A stretch of 64,000 nucleotides of DNA, taken from assembly GCF_029541745.1 (NCBI RefSeq), contig NZ_CP089746.1, forward strand, positions 6,271,559 through 6,335,558. Reading direction: 5' to 3'. Each line of letters opens with the position of its first letter. The stretch's first letter is position 1. The translations under genes were made by a program, and so were the position numbers. This document shows, piece by piece, positions 17,935 through 27,150 of the stretch. The stretch is from Streptomyces sp. LX-29. Its GTDB lineage: Bacteria > Actinomycetota > Actinomycetes > Streptomycetales > Streptomycetaceae. The notes beneath the pieces are model-generated. The model made no database searches and was not told the DNA's origin. It was given only the letters and a program-made list of their open reading frames with translations.

Positions 17935-18939
17935 TCAGCCGGACGCCGACGGCTTCGCGGGCACCACGTGCTGGAGCAGCTGCATGAAGGCGGCCTCGTC
18001 GATCACCGGGGTGCCGTAGGCGCGGGCCTTGACGACCTTGCTGGTGGGGGAGCCGGGGTCGTTGGTGACCAGCACGCTGGTGAGCCGGGACACACTGGTC
18101 GCGACGTGCAGCCCGGCCGCGACGGCCCGGTCCTCCAGCAGCTCGCGGTCGACGGAGGTGTCTCCGGAGAAGGCCACCCGCATGCCCTGCATCAGCTGCT
18201 CGCCCGGCTCATAGCGCCCGGGGTTGGGGTAGGGGCAGGCGGGCCGCTTGCGGCTGGGGCGCCAGCTGCCCGAGGAGTACGAGCGCTGGCGGCCGATCCC
18301 GGCGTACGAGCCGCCGGTGGCGGCGGATCCCTCGGCCCACTCGGTGAGCGGCTGGCAGGCGAGGAGGGGGAGCCGCAGGCCGGTCGCGGCGGCGCTGCGC
18401 AGGCTGGGTCGGAAGGTCTCGGCGAGCACCCGCGCGTCGTCCAGCGCGTGGTGGGCGCGCTCCTGCGCCACGCCGTAGTGCGCGGCCAGCGACTCCAGCT
18501 TGTGGTTGGGGAGCGGCAGCCCGAGCTCCTTGGAGAGCACGATGGTGCAGAGCCGCTGCCGGACCGGTGGGGTGGCCCGGGCCCGGGCGTACTCCCGGGC
18601 GATCATCGACCAGTCGAAGACGGCGTTGTGGGCGACGAGCACCCGGTCGGCGAGGCGCGCGGACAGCTCGCCGACGATCTCCGGGAAGAGCGGGGCGTCG
18701 GCCAGCACCTCGCGGGTGAGCCCGTGGATCCACACGGGGCCGGGATCGCGCTGCGGATTGACCAGCGTGTACCAGTGGTCCTGGACCTCGCCGCGGGCGT
18801 CCAGCTGGTACACGGCAGCCGACACTATCCGGTCGTCCCGGCTGAGGCCGGTGGTCTCCACGTCGACGACCGCGTACCCCTCGGGGTACGCGGTCGGCCA
18901 TGGACTCGGCGATGCGGCTGCCATGCGGTCTTCGAGCAT
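17935..18939 (-). CDS. DEDDh 3'-5' exonuclease with C-terminal BRCT domain
   Basis: 334 aa. The exonuclease domain (20-185) has Exo I VVDVETTGLSRDD, Exo II VAHNAVFDWSMI and Exo III ERAHHALDDARVLAET, i.e. the DnaQ/epsilon-like DEDDh set. After a Ser/Arg/Pro linker (about 200-245), the C-terminal part MRVAFSGDTSVDRELLEDRA to VLVTNDPGSPTSKVVKARAY is a BRCT domain like those in NAD-dependent ligases. This pairing suggests a role in DNA repair or proofreading outside the replicase. The ATG at 18939 is the first in frame with a plausible context. Confidence 0.92.
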   Translation of the reverse strand: MLEDRMAAASPSPWPTAYPEGYAVVDVETTGLSRDDRIVSAAVYQLDARGEVQDHWYTLVNPQRDPGPVWIHGLTREVLADAPLFPEIVGELSARLADRVLVAHNAVFDWSMIAREYARARATPPVRQRLCTIVLSKELGLPLPNHKLESLAAHYGVAQERAHHALDDARVLAETFRPSLRSAAATGLRLPLLACQPLTEWAEGSAATGGSYAGIGRQRSYSSGSWRPSRKRPACPYPNPGRYEPGEQLMQGMRVAFSGDTSVDRELLEDRAVAAGLHVATSVSRLTSVLVTNDPGSPTSKVVKARAYGTPVIDEAAFMQLLQHVVPAKPSASG

Positions 18940-19128
18940 GGTCCCTGAGGATACGGGCCGCCGCTGACAGTGACGGACGGCCACCTGTCGCCGCGTCACG
19001 GGGAGGGTGCGCGAGGGGAGGTGAGCGGGGTGACGAATATGGACAAAACGGTTGCTGACGCCTGGTCTCGCATACTTATCGGTAACTACCTCTAGTCGCG
19101 CCCGCCGAAGCCGCTCTATGTTGCCGAC

Positions 19129-20082
19129 ATGCCGCACCTGCCCGATGTCGTGCTGTGGTCCATTCCCGCCTTCGTCCTGCTGACCGCGGTGGAGGTGGTG
19201 AGCTACCGGCTGCGTCCCGACGAGGACGCGGCGGGCTACGAGACGAAGGACGCCGCGACGAGCGTCGCCATGGGCCTGGGGAGCGTCTTCTTCGACATCC
19301 TCTGGAAGATCCCGATCGTCGCGATCTACTCCGCCGTCTACGAGCTGACGCCCCTCCGCGTGCCCGTGCTGTGGTGGACGCTGCTGCTGATGCTGCTCGC
19401 CCAGGACTTCTTCTACTACTGGTCCCACCGGGGCCACCACGTCATCCGGGTGCTGTGGGCGTGCCACGTGGTCCACCACTCCAGCGAGAAGTTCAACTTC
19501 ACCACCGCGCTGCGCCAGCCCTGGACGACCTGGACCGTCTGGCCGTTCTACGTGCCGCTGGTGGCGCTCGGCGTGCACCCGGCGGCGGTCGGCTTCTGCG
19601 CCTCGACCAACCTCGTCTACCAGTTCTGGGTGCACACCGAGCGGATCGGCAAGCTGCCCCGTCCGGTCGAGTACGTCTTCAACACCCCCTCACACCATCG
19701 GGTGCACCACGCCTCCCAAGGCGGCTATCTGGACCGCAACTTCGGCGGCATCCTCATCCTCTGGGACCGGCTCTTCCGCTCCTTCGTCCCCGAGACCGAG
19801 CGCCCCGTCTACGGCCTGACGAAGAACATCGCCACCTACAACCCCGTCCGCGTGGCCACCCACGAGTACGCCGCCATCGCCCGGGACGTCGCGGCGGCGG
19901 ACAACTGGCGGGAGCGGCTGGGGAGGGTCTTCCGCGGCCCGGGGTGGCAGCCGCGCGGAGCGACCGCGGCCCCGGTGCCGGCCGCGACGGCTGAGGTGAC
20001 GGCCACGGCGGCGCAGTCGTCCGAGGCCCCGTCGGCAGCCGACCCGCCCGTGGAGGCCCGGACCAGGGAACAAGTGGCGTGA
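19129..20082 (+). CDS. Sterol desaturase/fatty acid hydroxylase family protein
   Basis: Integral membrane di-iron enzyme of 317 aa. N-terminal hydrophobic spans include VVLWSIPAFVLLTAVEVVSY. The His clusters are SHRGHH, then HVVHHSSEKFNF, a single His in WVHTER, and SHHRVHHASQ. These are the metal-ligand pattern of the FA_hydroxylase superfamily. Products could be a hydroxylated lipid or a modified carotenoid or hopanoid; this is undetermined. An Ala/Thr-rich C-terminal tail of about 35 residues follows. It overlaps the next gene's GTG by four bases, so lipid functions may be coupled. Confidence 0.92.
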   Translation: MPHLPDVVLWSIPAFVLLTAVEVVSYRLRPDEDAAGYETKDAATSVAMGLGSVFFDILWKIPIVAIYSAVYELTPLRVPVLWWTLLLMLLAQDFFYYWSHRGHHVIRVLWACHVVHHSSEKFNFTTALRQPWTTWTVWPFYVPLVALGVHPAAVGFCASTNLVYQFWVHTERIGKLPRPVEYVFNTPSHHRVHHASQGGYLDRNFGGILILWDRLFRSFVPETERPVYGLTKNIATYNPVRVATHEYAAIARDVAAADNWRERLGRVFRGPGWQPRGATAAPVPAATAEVTATAAQSSEAPSAADPPVEARTREQVA

Positions 20083-20762
20083 CGAGAGCGGTCCGTTCCC
20101 TGTGGGCGGCCTTCTGGCTGCTGACCGCCGCCCACCTGACCGCCCTGGTGGCGGGCGTGGAGGCGGCGGAGCGGCTCACCAAGCCGACCCTGATGCCGGT
20201 GCTCGCGGCGTACGTCCTGGCCCTCGGCGGCCCGCGCGTGCTGGCGGCGGCGCTGCTGTTCGGCTGCGGCGGCGACACCCTGCTCCAGATCGGCGGGGAC
20301 GCGGCCTTCATGGCGGGCATGGCCTCGTTCGCCGCCGGCCACGTCTGCTACCTGGTGCTCTTCGTACGCGGCGGCGAGCGCCGGGTGGGACGTGCGGTGA
20401 CCGCGGTCTACGGGGCTGCCTGGCTCGGCACGGTGGCCCTGCTGTGGCCCGACCTGCCGACGGAGCTCCGCGTTCCGGTCGCCGGCTACAGCCTCCTGCT
20501 CACCGGCATGGCCCTGGGCGGGCATCGGGCGGGCTGGTCGACGGCGGGCGGCGGCGCGCTGTTCCTGCTCTCCGACACGCTCATCGCGACGGGCATCGCG
20601 CAGTGGCCGCAGCCGCCCGTACCGCAGTTCTGGATCATGCTGACGTATGTGGCGGCTCAGTACGCCTTGGCGGTCGGCCTGTTGGGCCTGTCGGGGAAGA
20701 GCGAGCCGGGCGGCGTTGTTGAAGCCTCACAGCCGAACGGTGAGGTCCGTACGGTGGTCTGA
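20079..20762 (+). CDS. Lysoplasmalogenase, YhhN/TMEM86 family
   Basis: 227 aa with about eight hydrophobic helices. Family landmarks are KPTLMPVLAAYVLA near the start, LLFGCGGDTLLQIGGDAAFM with the conserved D, FAAGHVCYLVLFVRG and LFLLSDTLIATGI. YhhN proteins hydrolyse the vinyl-ether bond of lysoplasmalogens, or are orphan members with unknown lipid substrate. The start GTG overlaps the preceding TGA (GTGA), so translation is coupled to the hydroxylase-like gene. Together they look like a two-gene lipid-modification unit. Confidence 0.88.
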   Translation: MTRAVRSLWAAFWLLTAAHLTALVAGVEAAERLTKPTLMPVLAAYVLALGGPRVLAAALLFGCGGDTLLQIGGDAAFMAGMASFAAGHVCYLVLFVRGGERRVGRAVTAVYGAAWLGTVALLWPDLPTELRVPVAGYSLLLTGMALGGHRAGWSTAGGGALFLLSDTLIATGIAQWPQPPVPQFWIMLTYVAAQYALAVGLLGLSGKSEPGGVVEASQPNGEVRTVV

Positions 20763-20815
20763 CCTCTCCCGGTCGCGTGGCCGGGAGCCTCTCCCCTCGC
20801 CCGACAAGGATGCTG

Positions 20816-21859
20816 ATGCGCGCCACGACGTTCCATGCCCCGTTCGACATCCGTGTGGAGGAGGTTCCCGACGCCGCGGTCCGCGAGCCGGGCGACGCGG
20901 TCGTCCGCGTGCTGCGCGCCTGCGTCTGCGGCAGCGACCTGTGGGCCTACCGAGGCGATACCGCGCGCCAGCCGGGCCAGCGGATCGGCCACGAGTTCCT
21001 GGGCGTCATCGAGGAGACGGGCCCGGGCGTGACCGGCTTCTCCGTCGGCGACCTGGTCGTCGCCCCCTTCGTCTGGGCCGACGGCAGCTGTGACTACTGC
21101 GTCGAGGGCCTCCCCACCTCCTGTCCCCACGGCGGCTTCTGGGGCCAGGCCGGCTTCGACGGCGGCCAGGGCGAGGCCGTCCGCGTCCCGTTCGCCGACG
21201 CGACGTTGGTCAGGCTCCCCGCCGACGCCGCCTCCGACGACCGGCTGCTGGCCGCCCTGCTCTCCCTGTCCGACGTCATGGGCACGGGCCACCACGCCGC
21301 GGTCGGCGCCGGCGTACGCCCCGGCGTGACCGTCGCGGTCGTCGGCGACGGCGCCGTCGGCCTGTGCGGCGTGCTCGCCGCCAAGCGGCTGGGCGCCGAT
21401 CGCATCATCGCCCTGGGCCGACACACGGTCCGTACGGACATCGCCCGCACCTTCGGCGCGACGGACGTCGTCGCGGAGCGCGGCGAGGCCGCGGTGGAGG
21501 CCGTACGCGAGCTGACCAAGGGTCAGGGCGCCCACGCGGTCATCGAGGCCGTCGGCACCGAGCAGTCCATGCGGACGGCGGTCGAGATCACCCGGGACGG
21601 CGGCGCCATCGGCTACGTCGGCGTCCCACACGGCAGCGGGACGGGCCTGGACCTGGGCGTCATGTTCGGCCGAAACATCACCCTCCGCGGCGGCGTCGCC
21701 CCCGTCCGCACCTACATCCCCGAGCTCCTCCCGGACATCCTCGACGGCACCATCGACCCGTCCCCGGTCTTCGACATGACCGTCGGCCTGGACGGCGTAC
21801 CCGAGGGCTACAAGGCGATGGACGAGCGGACGGCGCTGAAGGTGCTCATCACCCCATGA
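20816..21859 (+). CDS. Zinc-dependent alcohol dehydrogenase family protein
   Basis: MDR-superfamily oxidoreductase of 347 aa. Catalytic zinc ligands are suggested by CVCGSDLW (Cys) and GHEFLGVIEE (His). The coenzyme motif VAVVGDGAVGLCGVLAAKRL is a normal GxGxxG region. The structural-zinc loop is degenerate (SCDYCVEGLPTSCPHGG has three Cys). Related sequences are annotated as IMP dehydrogenase-like or threonine-dehydrogenase-like, but no substrate can be named. I choose the ATG at 20816 because AAGG lies six bases upstream. The ATG at 20810 is also possible. Its stop overlaps the convergent NACHT gene by 11 bp. Confidence 0.9.
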   Translation: MRATTFHAPFDIRVEEVPDAAVREPGDAVVRVLRACVCGSDLWAYRGDTARQPGQRIGHEFLGVIEETGPGVTGFSVGDLVVAPFVWADGSCDYCVEGLPTSCPHGGFWGQAGFDGGQGEAVRVPFADATLVRLPADAASDDRLLAALLSLSDVMGTGHHAAVGAGVRPGVTVAVVGDGAVGLCGVLAAKRLGADRIIALGRHTVRTDIARTFGATDVVAERGEAAVEAVRELTKGQGAHAVIEAVGTEQSMRTAVEITRDGGAIGYVGVPHGSGTGLDLGVMFGRNITLRGGVAPVRTYIPELLPDILDGTIDPSPVFDMTVGLDGVPEGYKAMDERTALKVLITP

Positions 21860-24800
21860 CGCCCATCCGGCGGGGCCGGGCGATCCTGTCGGGCGGGAAG
21901 AGGTGTTCGTTGCGGACCTGGCCGTCGTTGATCGTGATGACGACGTCGGGCAGGTCCAGCAGCGGTGCGAGGTCGACAGGATCGTCGTTCTGAGTGCAGC
22001 GCGAGAGGTCCAGGCCCCTGAGTAGCGGGAGATCGGTGAGCGGGGCAAGCCCGTGTGGGAGTTCGCACTCGAAGAGCGCCAGCCGCTCCAGCCGTCGGTT
22101 CGGAAGCAGCGCCTCGGTGTGGAGGTCGGCCTGCTGCGCGAGGTGCAGCCGCTGTAGCCGCGGCAGATCGCCGAGCAGGTGGAGTTGCCCCCCGTGCTGC
22201 GACGCCATGAGATCCAGCGCCGCCAGGTGCGGCCACCGACCGATGCCGTCGAGTCCGATGGTCTCCGCGGAGGAGGCGAGACTCAGATGGCTGAGCTCCG
22301 GTCCGAGGGGCAGGGACTCCAGGCTGGCGGTCGCGAGATCGAAGCCGAGGGCGAAGCTGGTGAGCGAGAGCTCACGCAGAGGTCCCATGTCCAGCGTCGG
22401 CTTGAGCCCGGCGCTCAGATTGAGGGTTCTGAGCGCTGGCAACTGCGCGAGGGGGGCCAGGCTGTCGAGCTCCGGGTTGGCTCTGATCTGGAGGCTCTCG
22501 ACCTGCGGGCCGAGGTAGTCGAACAGGGGGAGTTCGCCGCTGACGGACACCCATGTGTATTGGGACAGGCGCGGCAGCAGCCGCAGCTGCTCCAGGTTGT
22601 TCACGGTGAGGTACACGCCCGCCCCGGCGTCCTTGAGGACCGCGTCGACGTACTCGGCCGCGTCGTACCGGTCCCAGGCCATGGCGACCTGCACCTGCAC
22701 TTGACTGGCGCCGTGGTGGCGGAAGCGCGCCAGCAGTGACATCGCGGTGGGCCCGCCGACCAGCCGCAGCGTGCTGGTGACGAAGGCGGCCCCCCAGTCG
22801 TCCTCGATCTCGTGGGGACCCGGCAGCAGATCCAGCACCAGCTCCCCGGTCATCGCCAGCTCCTGCGCCTCCCAGAAGTCCTTCGGCGGGATGAGCTCGC
22901 GCACCCGCCCCTCGACCTCGCCCCGCACCGCCGGGTCGAGCTGCGGCGCCTGCTCCAAACAGGCCGCCGCCAGCAGGTTCAGCCGCTGCCGGTGCCGCTT
23001 CACCTTGTCGGCGCGGCGTAGGAGCCCGCGCAGCAGTCGGGCTCGTTCCTCGGGTCGGGCATGGCCGACGGCCATCCGTACGACATCGTCCCAACGGTCG
23101 TCGTGGGCCTTGCTGACCAGCAGGCCGAAGTCCCGAGCCTCCACTGCCGCCTTGGCCGCCAGGTAGTCCTGAAACGTACGGTGGACGAAGTTCACGGCGC
23201 CCGGGGCGGGCTCGCGCAGCAGTCCGCTGCGGATGAGCAGGTGCCGGAAGACCTGCTGCGCGTCGCCCTGCGCGCGCACCTGGGGCATGGCGGCGAGGGC
23301 GGTGTCGATCATGTCCACGGCCTCGTCGCGGGCCGCCTCGACCTGGCCGTTGCGGATCAGCCAGTAGGCCAGCTCCTGCAACAGCAGGGTCTGCTCGTCC
23401 CGCGTGAGCTCGACGCCCTCGACCGCGCAGATGTCCCGCTCCGTGTCACGCCGCACGAGCAGCATCTCCAGGGCGGCGTCGTACAGCTCCTTGCGGGCGC
23501 GGGGGAGGTGCGTGCGGCGGTCGCGGTTGAGGGCGCAGAGAAGGGCGCACATCAGCGGGTTGGTGGAGAGGTGGGCCAGCTCGCGGCGGGAGGCGACGGC
23601 CTGGAGCAGGGACTCCTCGTACGCGTCCAGGTCCGCCGGCGCCGAGGGCTCCCGGCGGGCCGCGTCGTGCCAGTGGGTGATGAAGCTCCGCACGTCCTCG
23701 CGGGACATGGGGAGCAGGGAATGAGCGCGGAAGGAGTTCCCGGCGAGCCAGTAGTCCGGGACCGCGGAGGGACGGGTGGTGACGACGTATCGCGCGTCGG
23801 GGAAGGCGGCGACCAGACTGCGCAGCCACTCCTCGGTGCGCTTGCGCAGCCTCTGCGGGACCTCGTCGACGCCGTCGACCAGGACCAGCGCACGGCCGGA
23901 GGCCAGCAGCCCCTCCACCCAGCCCTGCGGGGCGGCGCCCGCCAGCGGGTTGCCCATGCTGCTCAGGAAGTCCCGGGGGAGGGGCGGCGAGTCCTGCTCG
24001 GTGAGGGCGCGCAGACGCAGTACGAATGGCACGCACGTGTTCCAGGTGGCGAGCTCCGGCCCGAAGCTGCGGCGCGCGGCGTTGGTGGCGAGCCACTGCA
24101 CGAGGGTGCTCTTGCCCGAGCCTGCTGGACCACGCAGGAGGAGGCGGGACCGGTCCGCCAGCGCGTGCTCGATCCGCAGAGTGGTGGGGGCGAGGTCGTG
24201 GAGGTCGGCGTGGGCGTCGGGGGGCTCGCCGCTGACACTCAGGCTGATGTACGCGGTGTCGAGGGCCCATTCCTGGCCGGCGGCGCTGAGGGTGACGCCG
24301 AAGAGCTGGAGCCTGCTGTGGGTGGTGGCAACGTAGTCCGCGTAGCGGGTCTCGAACTCGGCGGCCGTGCGCTCCGGGCCGGGGCCGAGACGCCGCCGCA
24401 CGTCCTCCAGGGCCGCCTCGGTGCGTCCCGCGCGGCGTATCAGTTCCGCCTGCGAGCGGGCCGCGAACTCCGGGAGCGTCGTCACGTACTCGATGATGTG
24501 GGCGCAACACACGTCCAGAACACGGTCGAAGAGCGCCGCCGCGGCCTCGTCGAGGGCGGCGCGCCGCCGCACGCCGCGCGCCTCTTCCAGCACATGGCGG
24601 CGCAGCGCCTCCGGCTCCAAATCCAGGGAGAGCAGCAGCTTCAGGTCAGGCGCACCCGCAGCGGTGAAGCAGTCGGACACCGTGGCCAGGGCGGCGATCC
24701 GCTCGTGTTCGGGAGCTGCGGTCCCGCACGCCTCCCGCACCCGCCCCGCCAGCTTGTCGACAAGTCGGCTGGTCTCCTTGGCGGTCAGCTCCCTACGACG

Positions 24801-24878
24801 CTTCTCCCAGAGCGACTTGGCGACGGTCGTGACGACCGTCCCCGCCAGCTTTAAGACGACGCTCTCGACTCCCTGCAC
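21849..24878 (-). CDS. NACHT-domain NTPase with LRR-like C-terminus (bacterial NLR-like)
   Basis: 1009-aa STAND NTPase. Residues 1-235 form a helical N-terminal domain of the type found in actinobacterial NACHT proteins. The NACHT core has Walker A GPAGSGKST (250-258), Walker B LVLVDGVDEV (331-340) and sensor VVTTRPS (365-371). A winged-helix region contains FVHRTFQDYLAA (564-575). Residues 770-985 hold irregular leucine-rich repeats (LPALRTLNLS, LRELSLTSF, LPLLRGLDLS). Bacterial NACHT proteins include experimentally proven anti-phage sensors, so a defence or signalling role is plausible but inferred. The GTG start follows GAGGGGGAG. Codon 9 is TTA, so translation probably needs the bldA tRNA. 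Confidence 0.93.
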   Translation of the reverse strand: MQGVESVVLKLAGTVVTTVAKSLWEKRRRELTAKETSRLVDKLAGRVREACGTAAPEHERIAALATVSDCFTAAGAPDLKLLLSLDLEPEALRRHVLEEARGVRRRAALDEAAAALFDRVLDVCCAHIIEYVTTLPEFAARSQAELIRRAGRTEAALEDVRRRLGPGPERTAAEFETRYADYVATTHSRLQLFGVTLSAAGQEWALDTAYISLSVSGEPPDAHADLHDLAPTTLRIEHALADRSRLLLRGPAGSGKSTLVQWLATNAARRSFGPELATWNTCVPFVLRLRALTEQDSPPLPRDFLSSMGNPLAGAAPQGWVEGLLASGRALVLVDGVDEVPQRLRKRTEEWLRSLVAAFPDARYVVTTRPSAVPDYWLAGNSFRAHSLLPMSREDVRSFITHWHDAARREPSAPADLDAYEESLLQAVASRRELAHLSTNPLMCALLCALNRDRRTHLPRARKELYDAALEMLLVRRDTERDICAVEGVELTRDEQTLLLQELAYWLIRNGQVEAARDEAVDMIDTALAAMPQVRAQGDAQQVFRHLLIRSGLLREPAPGAVNFVHRTFQDYLAAKAAVEARDFGLLVSKAHDDRWDDVVRMAVGHARPEERARLLRGLLRRADKVKRHRQRLNLLAAACLEQAPQLDPAVRGEVEGRVRELIPPKDFWEAQELAMTGELVLDLLPGPHEIEDDWGAAFVTSTLRLVGGPTAMSLLARFRHHGASQVQVQVAMAWDRYDAAEYVDAVLKDAGAGVYLTVNNLEQLRLLPRLSQYTWVSVSGELPLFDYLGPQVESLQIRANPELDSLAPLAQLPALRTLNLSAGLKPTLDMGPLRELSLTSFALGFDLATASLESLPLGPELSHLSLASSAETIGLDGIGRWPHLAALDLMASQHGGQLHLLGDLPRLQRLHLAQQADLHTEALLPNRRLERLALFECELPHGLAPLTDLPLLRGLDLSRCTQNDDPVDLAPLLDLPDVVITINDGQVRNEHLFPPDRIARPRRMGVMG
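24852..24854 (-). promoter_or_regulatory. TTA (bldA-type) codon 9 of the NACHT gene
   Basis: GTC-GTC-TTA-AAG-CTG reads in frame from the GTG at 24878. TTA is decoded only by the bldA tRNA in Streptomyces, giving developmental control. Confidence 0.85.
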
Positions 24879-24944
24879 CCGGCAACTCCCCCTCGAAACG
24901 ATGTCGGGCGGCCCCTCGATCGCAGGGTACCGCCCGGCCCCGTC

Positions 24945-25637
24945 TCACCGAGGTGGGTAGGCCGCCCTCCGGCACTCCCGGTGTGCCCGCAGCAGCCGCC
25001 GGCCGGTCTCGCACCCGCGCTCGGTCGCGTGGCACGCCGCGCAGTCGGTGAGGTGGACGATCGCCTTGCGCCAGCTCCGTTCGACCGCGCCCCGCCGCGC
25101 CTCCGCCTCGGGGTCCGCCGCCGCGCGCGGGGCACACCCCTCGTGCGCGTACCGCGCCGACCCCGGGCCCGAGGCGGCGTCCTGGTAGATCAACACGGCC
25201 TCGTCCACCGGTCGCGCGCACACGCAGCAGTAGCGTGGCAGGCTCCTCGGCCCCAACTCGGCGTAGCGCGCGGCGCGCAGCGCGACGGTGAGCAGTTCGG
25301 CGTCGGTGAGATACCGCGTGGAGGAGAGCGGCACCCGCCAGTACGGTCCGGGCCCCTCCACCCGGTGCTGCGGCGGCACGGCGACGTAGTGGCCGGTGCC
25401 GAGCCCCGCGGTCTGCGGGACCGCCCAGCTCCCGGCGGTACCGGGCCGCACGAGCCAGTAGAGGACCGCGCCGCGCCGGTCCTCGATGACCGCCCCGCTC
25501 TCCTCCCCGAGCCACGCCAACGCGCGGGCGCCGAGCGCGGCGTCGACCCGCACGGCATCCCACCAGCGGCCCGCCGGGAGGGGCTGGGCAAGCGGGTCGG
25601 CCGGCGGCGACCAGGGTTCGGGGTGGTGGATGGGCAC
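24945..25637 (-). CDS. Hypothetical Cys/His-rich protein next to XRE regulator
   Basis: 230 aa, family not recognised. The N-terminal half (WWDAVRVDAALGARALAWLG to GTGHYVAVPPQHRVEGPGPY) looks like a small alpha/beta domain. The C-terminal half has two probable metal clusters: CCVCARPVDEAV with a later YAHEGC, and CAACHATERGC with AHRECR. No signal peptide. The GTG at 25637 has AGGAG 12-13 bases upstream, a rather long spacing. It lies 185 bp after the XRE-TPR gene on the same strand. Such small partner proteins commonly accompany XRE-family regulators in Streptomyces, so it may be a partner, but this is inference. Confidence 0.65.
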   Translation of the reverse strand: MPIHHPEPWSPPADPLAQPLPAGRWWDAVRVDAALGARALAWLGEESGAVIEDRRGAVLYWLVRPGTAGSWAVPQTAGLGTGHYVAVPPQHRVEGPGPYWRVPLSSTRYLTDAELLTVALRAARYAELGPRSLPRYCCVCARPVDEAVLIYQDAASGPGSARYAHEGCAPRAAADPEAEARRGAVERSWRKAIVHLTDCAACHATERGCETGRRLLRAHRECRRAAYPPR

Positions 25638-25822
25638 GGGCGGTCACGCTCCTCACGGGGAAGCGGCGTCGGCCGGGAGCCCTGGCGGGGGTGCGGCCGA
25701 CGCCCTTTCGGTGCCCGCACGGTATGGCCGCTCGTGGTCCCACCCCAGGGACCGTGCGCACCACTTCGGCCCGAGGGTGGGACGGGACGTCCGACCTCCG
25801 GGCGCGGCTAGGACGCGTCGTC

Positions 25823-27034
25823 CTACTCGTGGAGACCGAGTCGCCCCGCCAACTCCCCTACCGGCGAGTTCCGTCGGCGCTCGCGGTCGCGGAGTTCGGT
25901 GACGATCCGGCGGGCCGTGCCGTGGTAGCGCATCCACTCGGGGGCGGTGGCCTCCGCGGTCAGGAGGGCCCGGGTGGCGTGGTCTTCCTTGCCGAGGTCG
26001 GCGTAGGCGAGGGCGCGGTCGACGTGGAAGCGGGCGCGCCAGGTGGGGGGGAGTCGGTGGAGTTCGGGGACGGTCCGGGCGGTGCGCAGGGCCTGGGCGC
26101 ACTGGCCCAGCTCCACCAGGAAGTTGACCTTGGCGACGCCGGTGTTGGTCGGCCCGAAGGGGGTCGCGTAGTCGAGGCGGTCCCGGCCGATGCGGGCCGC
26201 GGCGGCCGACGCCTGGTTCAGCAGGTCCTCGACGGTGTCGGACTTGCCCCGTCGGACCAGGGCGGTCGCCGCGCGGAGGAGCAGGATCCCCCAGAGCGAC
26301 AGCTCGACGGGCTGGGAGCGGAAGCCCGGTTCGATCCGCTCGGCCGTGGTGAGGGCGACGCGCTCGGCGTCTTCGAGGCGGCCCTGCTTGGTGAAGATCC
26401 ACGCCAGGGTGGAGACGCCGACGGTCTCCAGGTTCGGGTCGTCCGAGCGGCGTGCGGCCTCCAGCGAGCGTTCCCACGCGGTGAAGCCGGCGTCCTCCCT
26501 GCCCAGGGCCGTGAGCGTGGTGGCCGCCACCTGGTACGCCTCGGCGAGGACCGCGTACGCCGCCGCCCTGTCGGCGTCCGTGCAGGCGCGGGTCGCAGCC
26601 CGCGCGTCGGCGATGAGCTGGGGCAGCAGGGCGCCGATCTCGCCCATGCGCCCCTCGCGCCGGATGTGCTCGGTGGACCGCAGCGAGGCGCGCAGCGCGC
26701 CGATGGTCGGCGCCTCCTCGGGATCGGGTTCCTCGCCCAGCAACTCGGCCACGGGGGACACCGCCTGGCGGAGCGCCAGCACCGACGGCGCGTCGCCGTC
26801 CTCCCTCGCCTCGAAGGTGGTCGGCTGGCCCACCAGCACCGAGGTCTCGACGTCCAGCACTCGGGCGAGCGCGTTCAACGTGGACAGCCGCGCCGCGTGG
26901 CGCCGGTTCTGCTCCAGCTTCCGGACGACGTCGACGCAGACGTGCGCCCGCTCGGCGAGCTGCTCCTGCGTGAGCCTGCGCCGGAGGCGTAACCGGGCGA
27001 CGCGGTCGCCGATCGACTCTTCAGGGAACTGCAT
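25823..27034 (-). CDS. XRE-family regulator with TPR-like C-terminal domain
   Basis: 403 aa from the ATG at 27034. The N-terminal helix-turn-helix (9-62) reads DRVARLRLRRRLTQEQLAER, then AHVCVDVVRKLEQNRRHAA. The remainder is helical repeats consistent with TPRs, e.g. AAYAVLAEAYQVAATTLTAL, ETVGVSTLAWIFTKQGRLED and RFHVDRALAYADLGKEDHAT. This class often senses a peptide or partner protein through the TPRs. The ATG has GGGGG seven bases upstream; a GTG at 27040 is in frame. Codon 15 is TTA. It is divergent from the NUDIX gene with 116 bp between starts, so it may control both itself and NUDIX. Confidence 0.9.
   Translation of the reverse strand: MQFPEESIGDRVARLRLRRRLTQEQLAERAHVCVDVVRKLEQNRRHAARLSTLNALARVLDVETSVLVGQPTTFEAREDGDAPSVLALRQAVSPVAELLGEEPDPEEAPTIGALRASLRSTEHIRREGRMGEIGALLPQLIADARAATRACTDADRAAAYAVLAEAYQVAATTLTALGREDAGFTAWERSLEAARRSDDPNLETVGVSTLAWIFTKQGRLEDAERVALTTAERIEPGFRSQPVELSLWGILLLRAATALVRRGKSDTVEDLLNQASAAAARIGRDRLDYATPFGPTNTGVAKVNFLVELGQCAQALRTARTVPELHRLPPTWRARFHVDRALAYADLGKEDHATRALLTAEATAPEWMRYHGTARRIVTELRDRERRRNSPVGELAGRLGLHE
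26990..26992 (-). promoter_or_regulatory. TTA (bldA-type) codon 15 of the XRE-TPR gene
   Basis: GCC-CGG-TTA-CGC-CTC is in frame with both candidate starts (ATG 27034, GTG 27040). It predicts bldA-dependent translation of the regulator. Confidence 0.85.
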
Positions 27035-27114
27035 GGTCACCCCCGCCAGGTAGGTACTCCCACGCTACGCCGCCCGGGGCACGGGCACATCGGGAGCCGG
27101 ACAGGTGGTTGGAC

Positions 27115-27120
27115 TAGAGT
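27115..27120 (+). promoter_or_regulatory. Possible -10 (TAGAGT) for the NUDIX gene
   Basis: TAGAGT fits TANNNT and lies 30 bp before the TTG start, within an imperfect GGACT/AGTCC dyad (27111-27129). No clear -35 is visible. Confidence 0.35.
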
Positions 27121-27150
27121 GCCCAGTCCGTCGTCTCGTCAGGGGGATCA

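Noticed and set aside
17935..19635. Long minus-strand extension upstream of the exonuclease
   Set aside because: The extension is antisense to the sterol-desaturase-like gene; the exonuclease starts at 18939.
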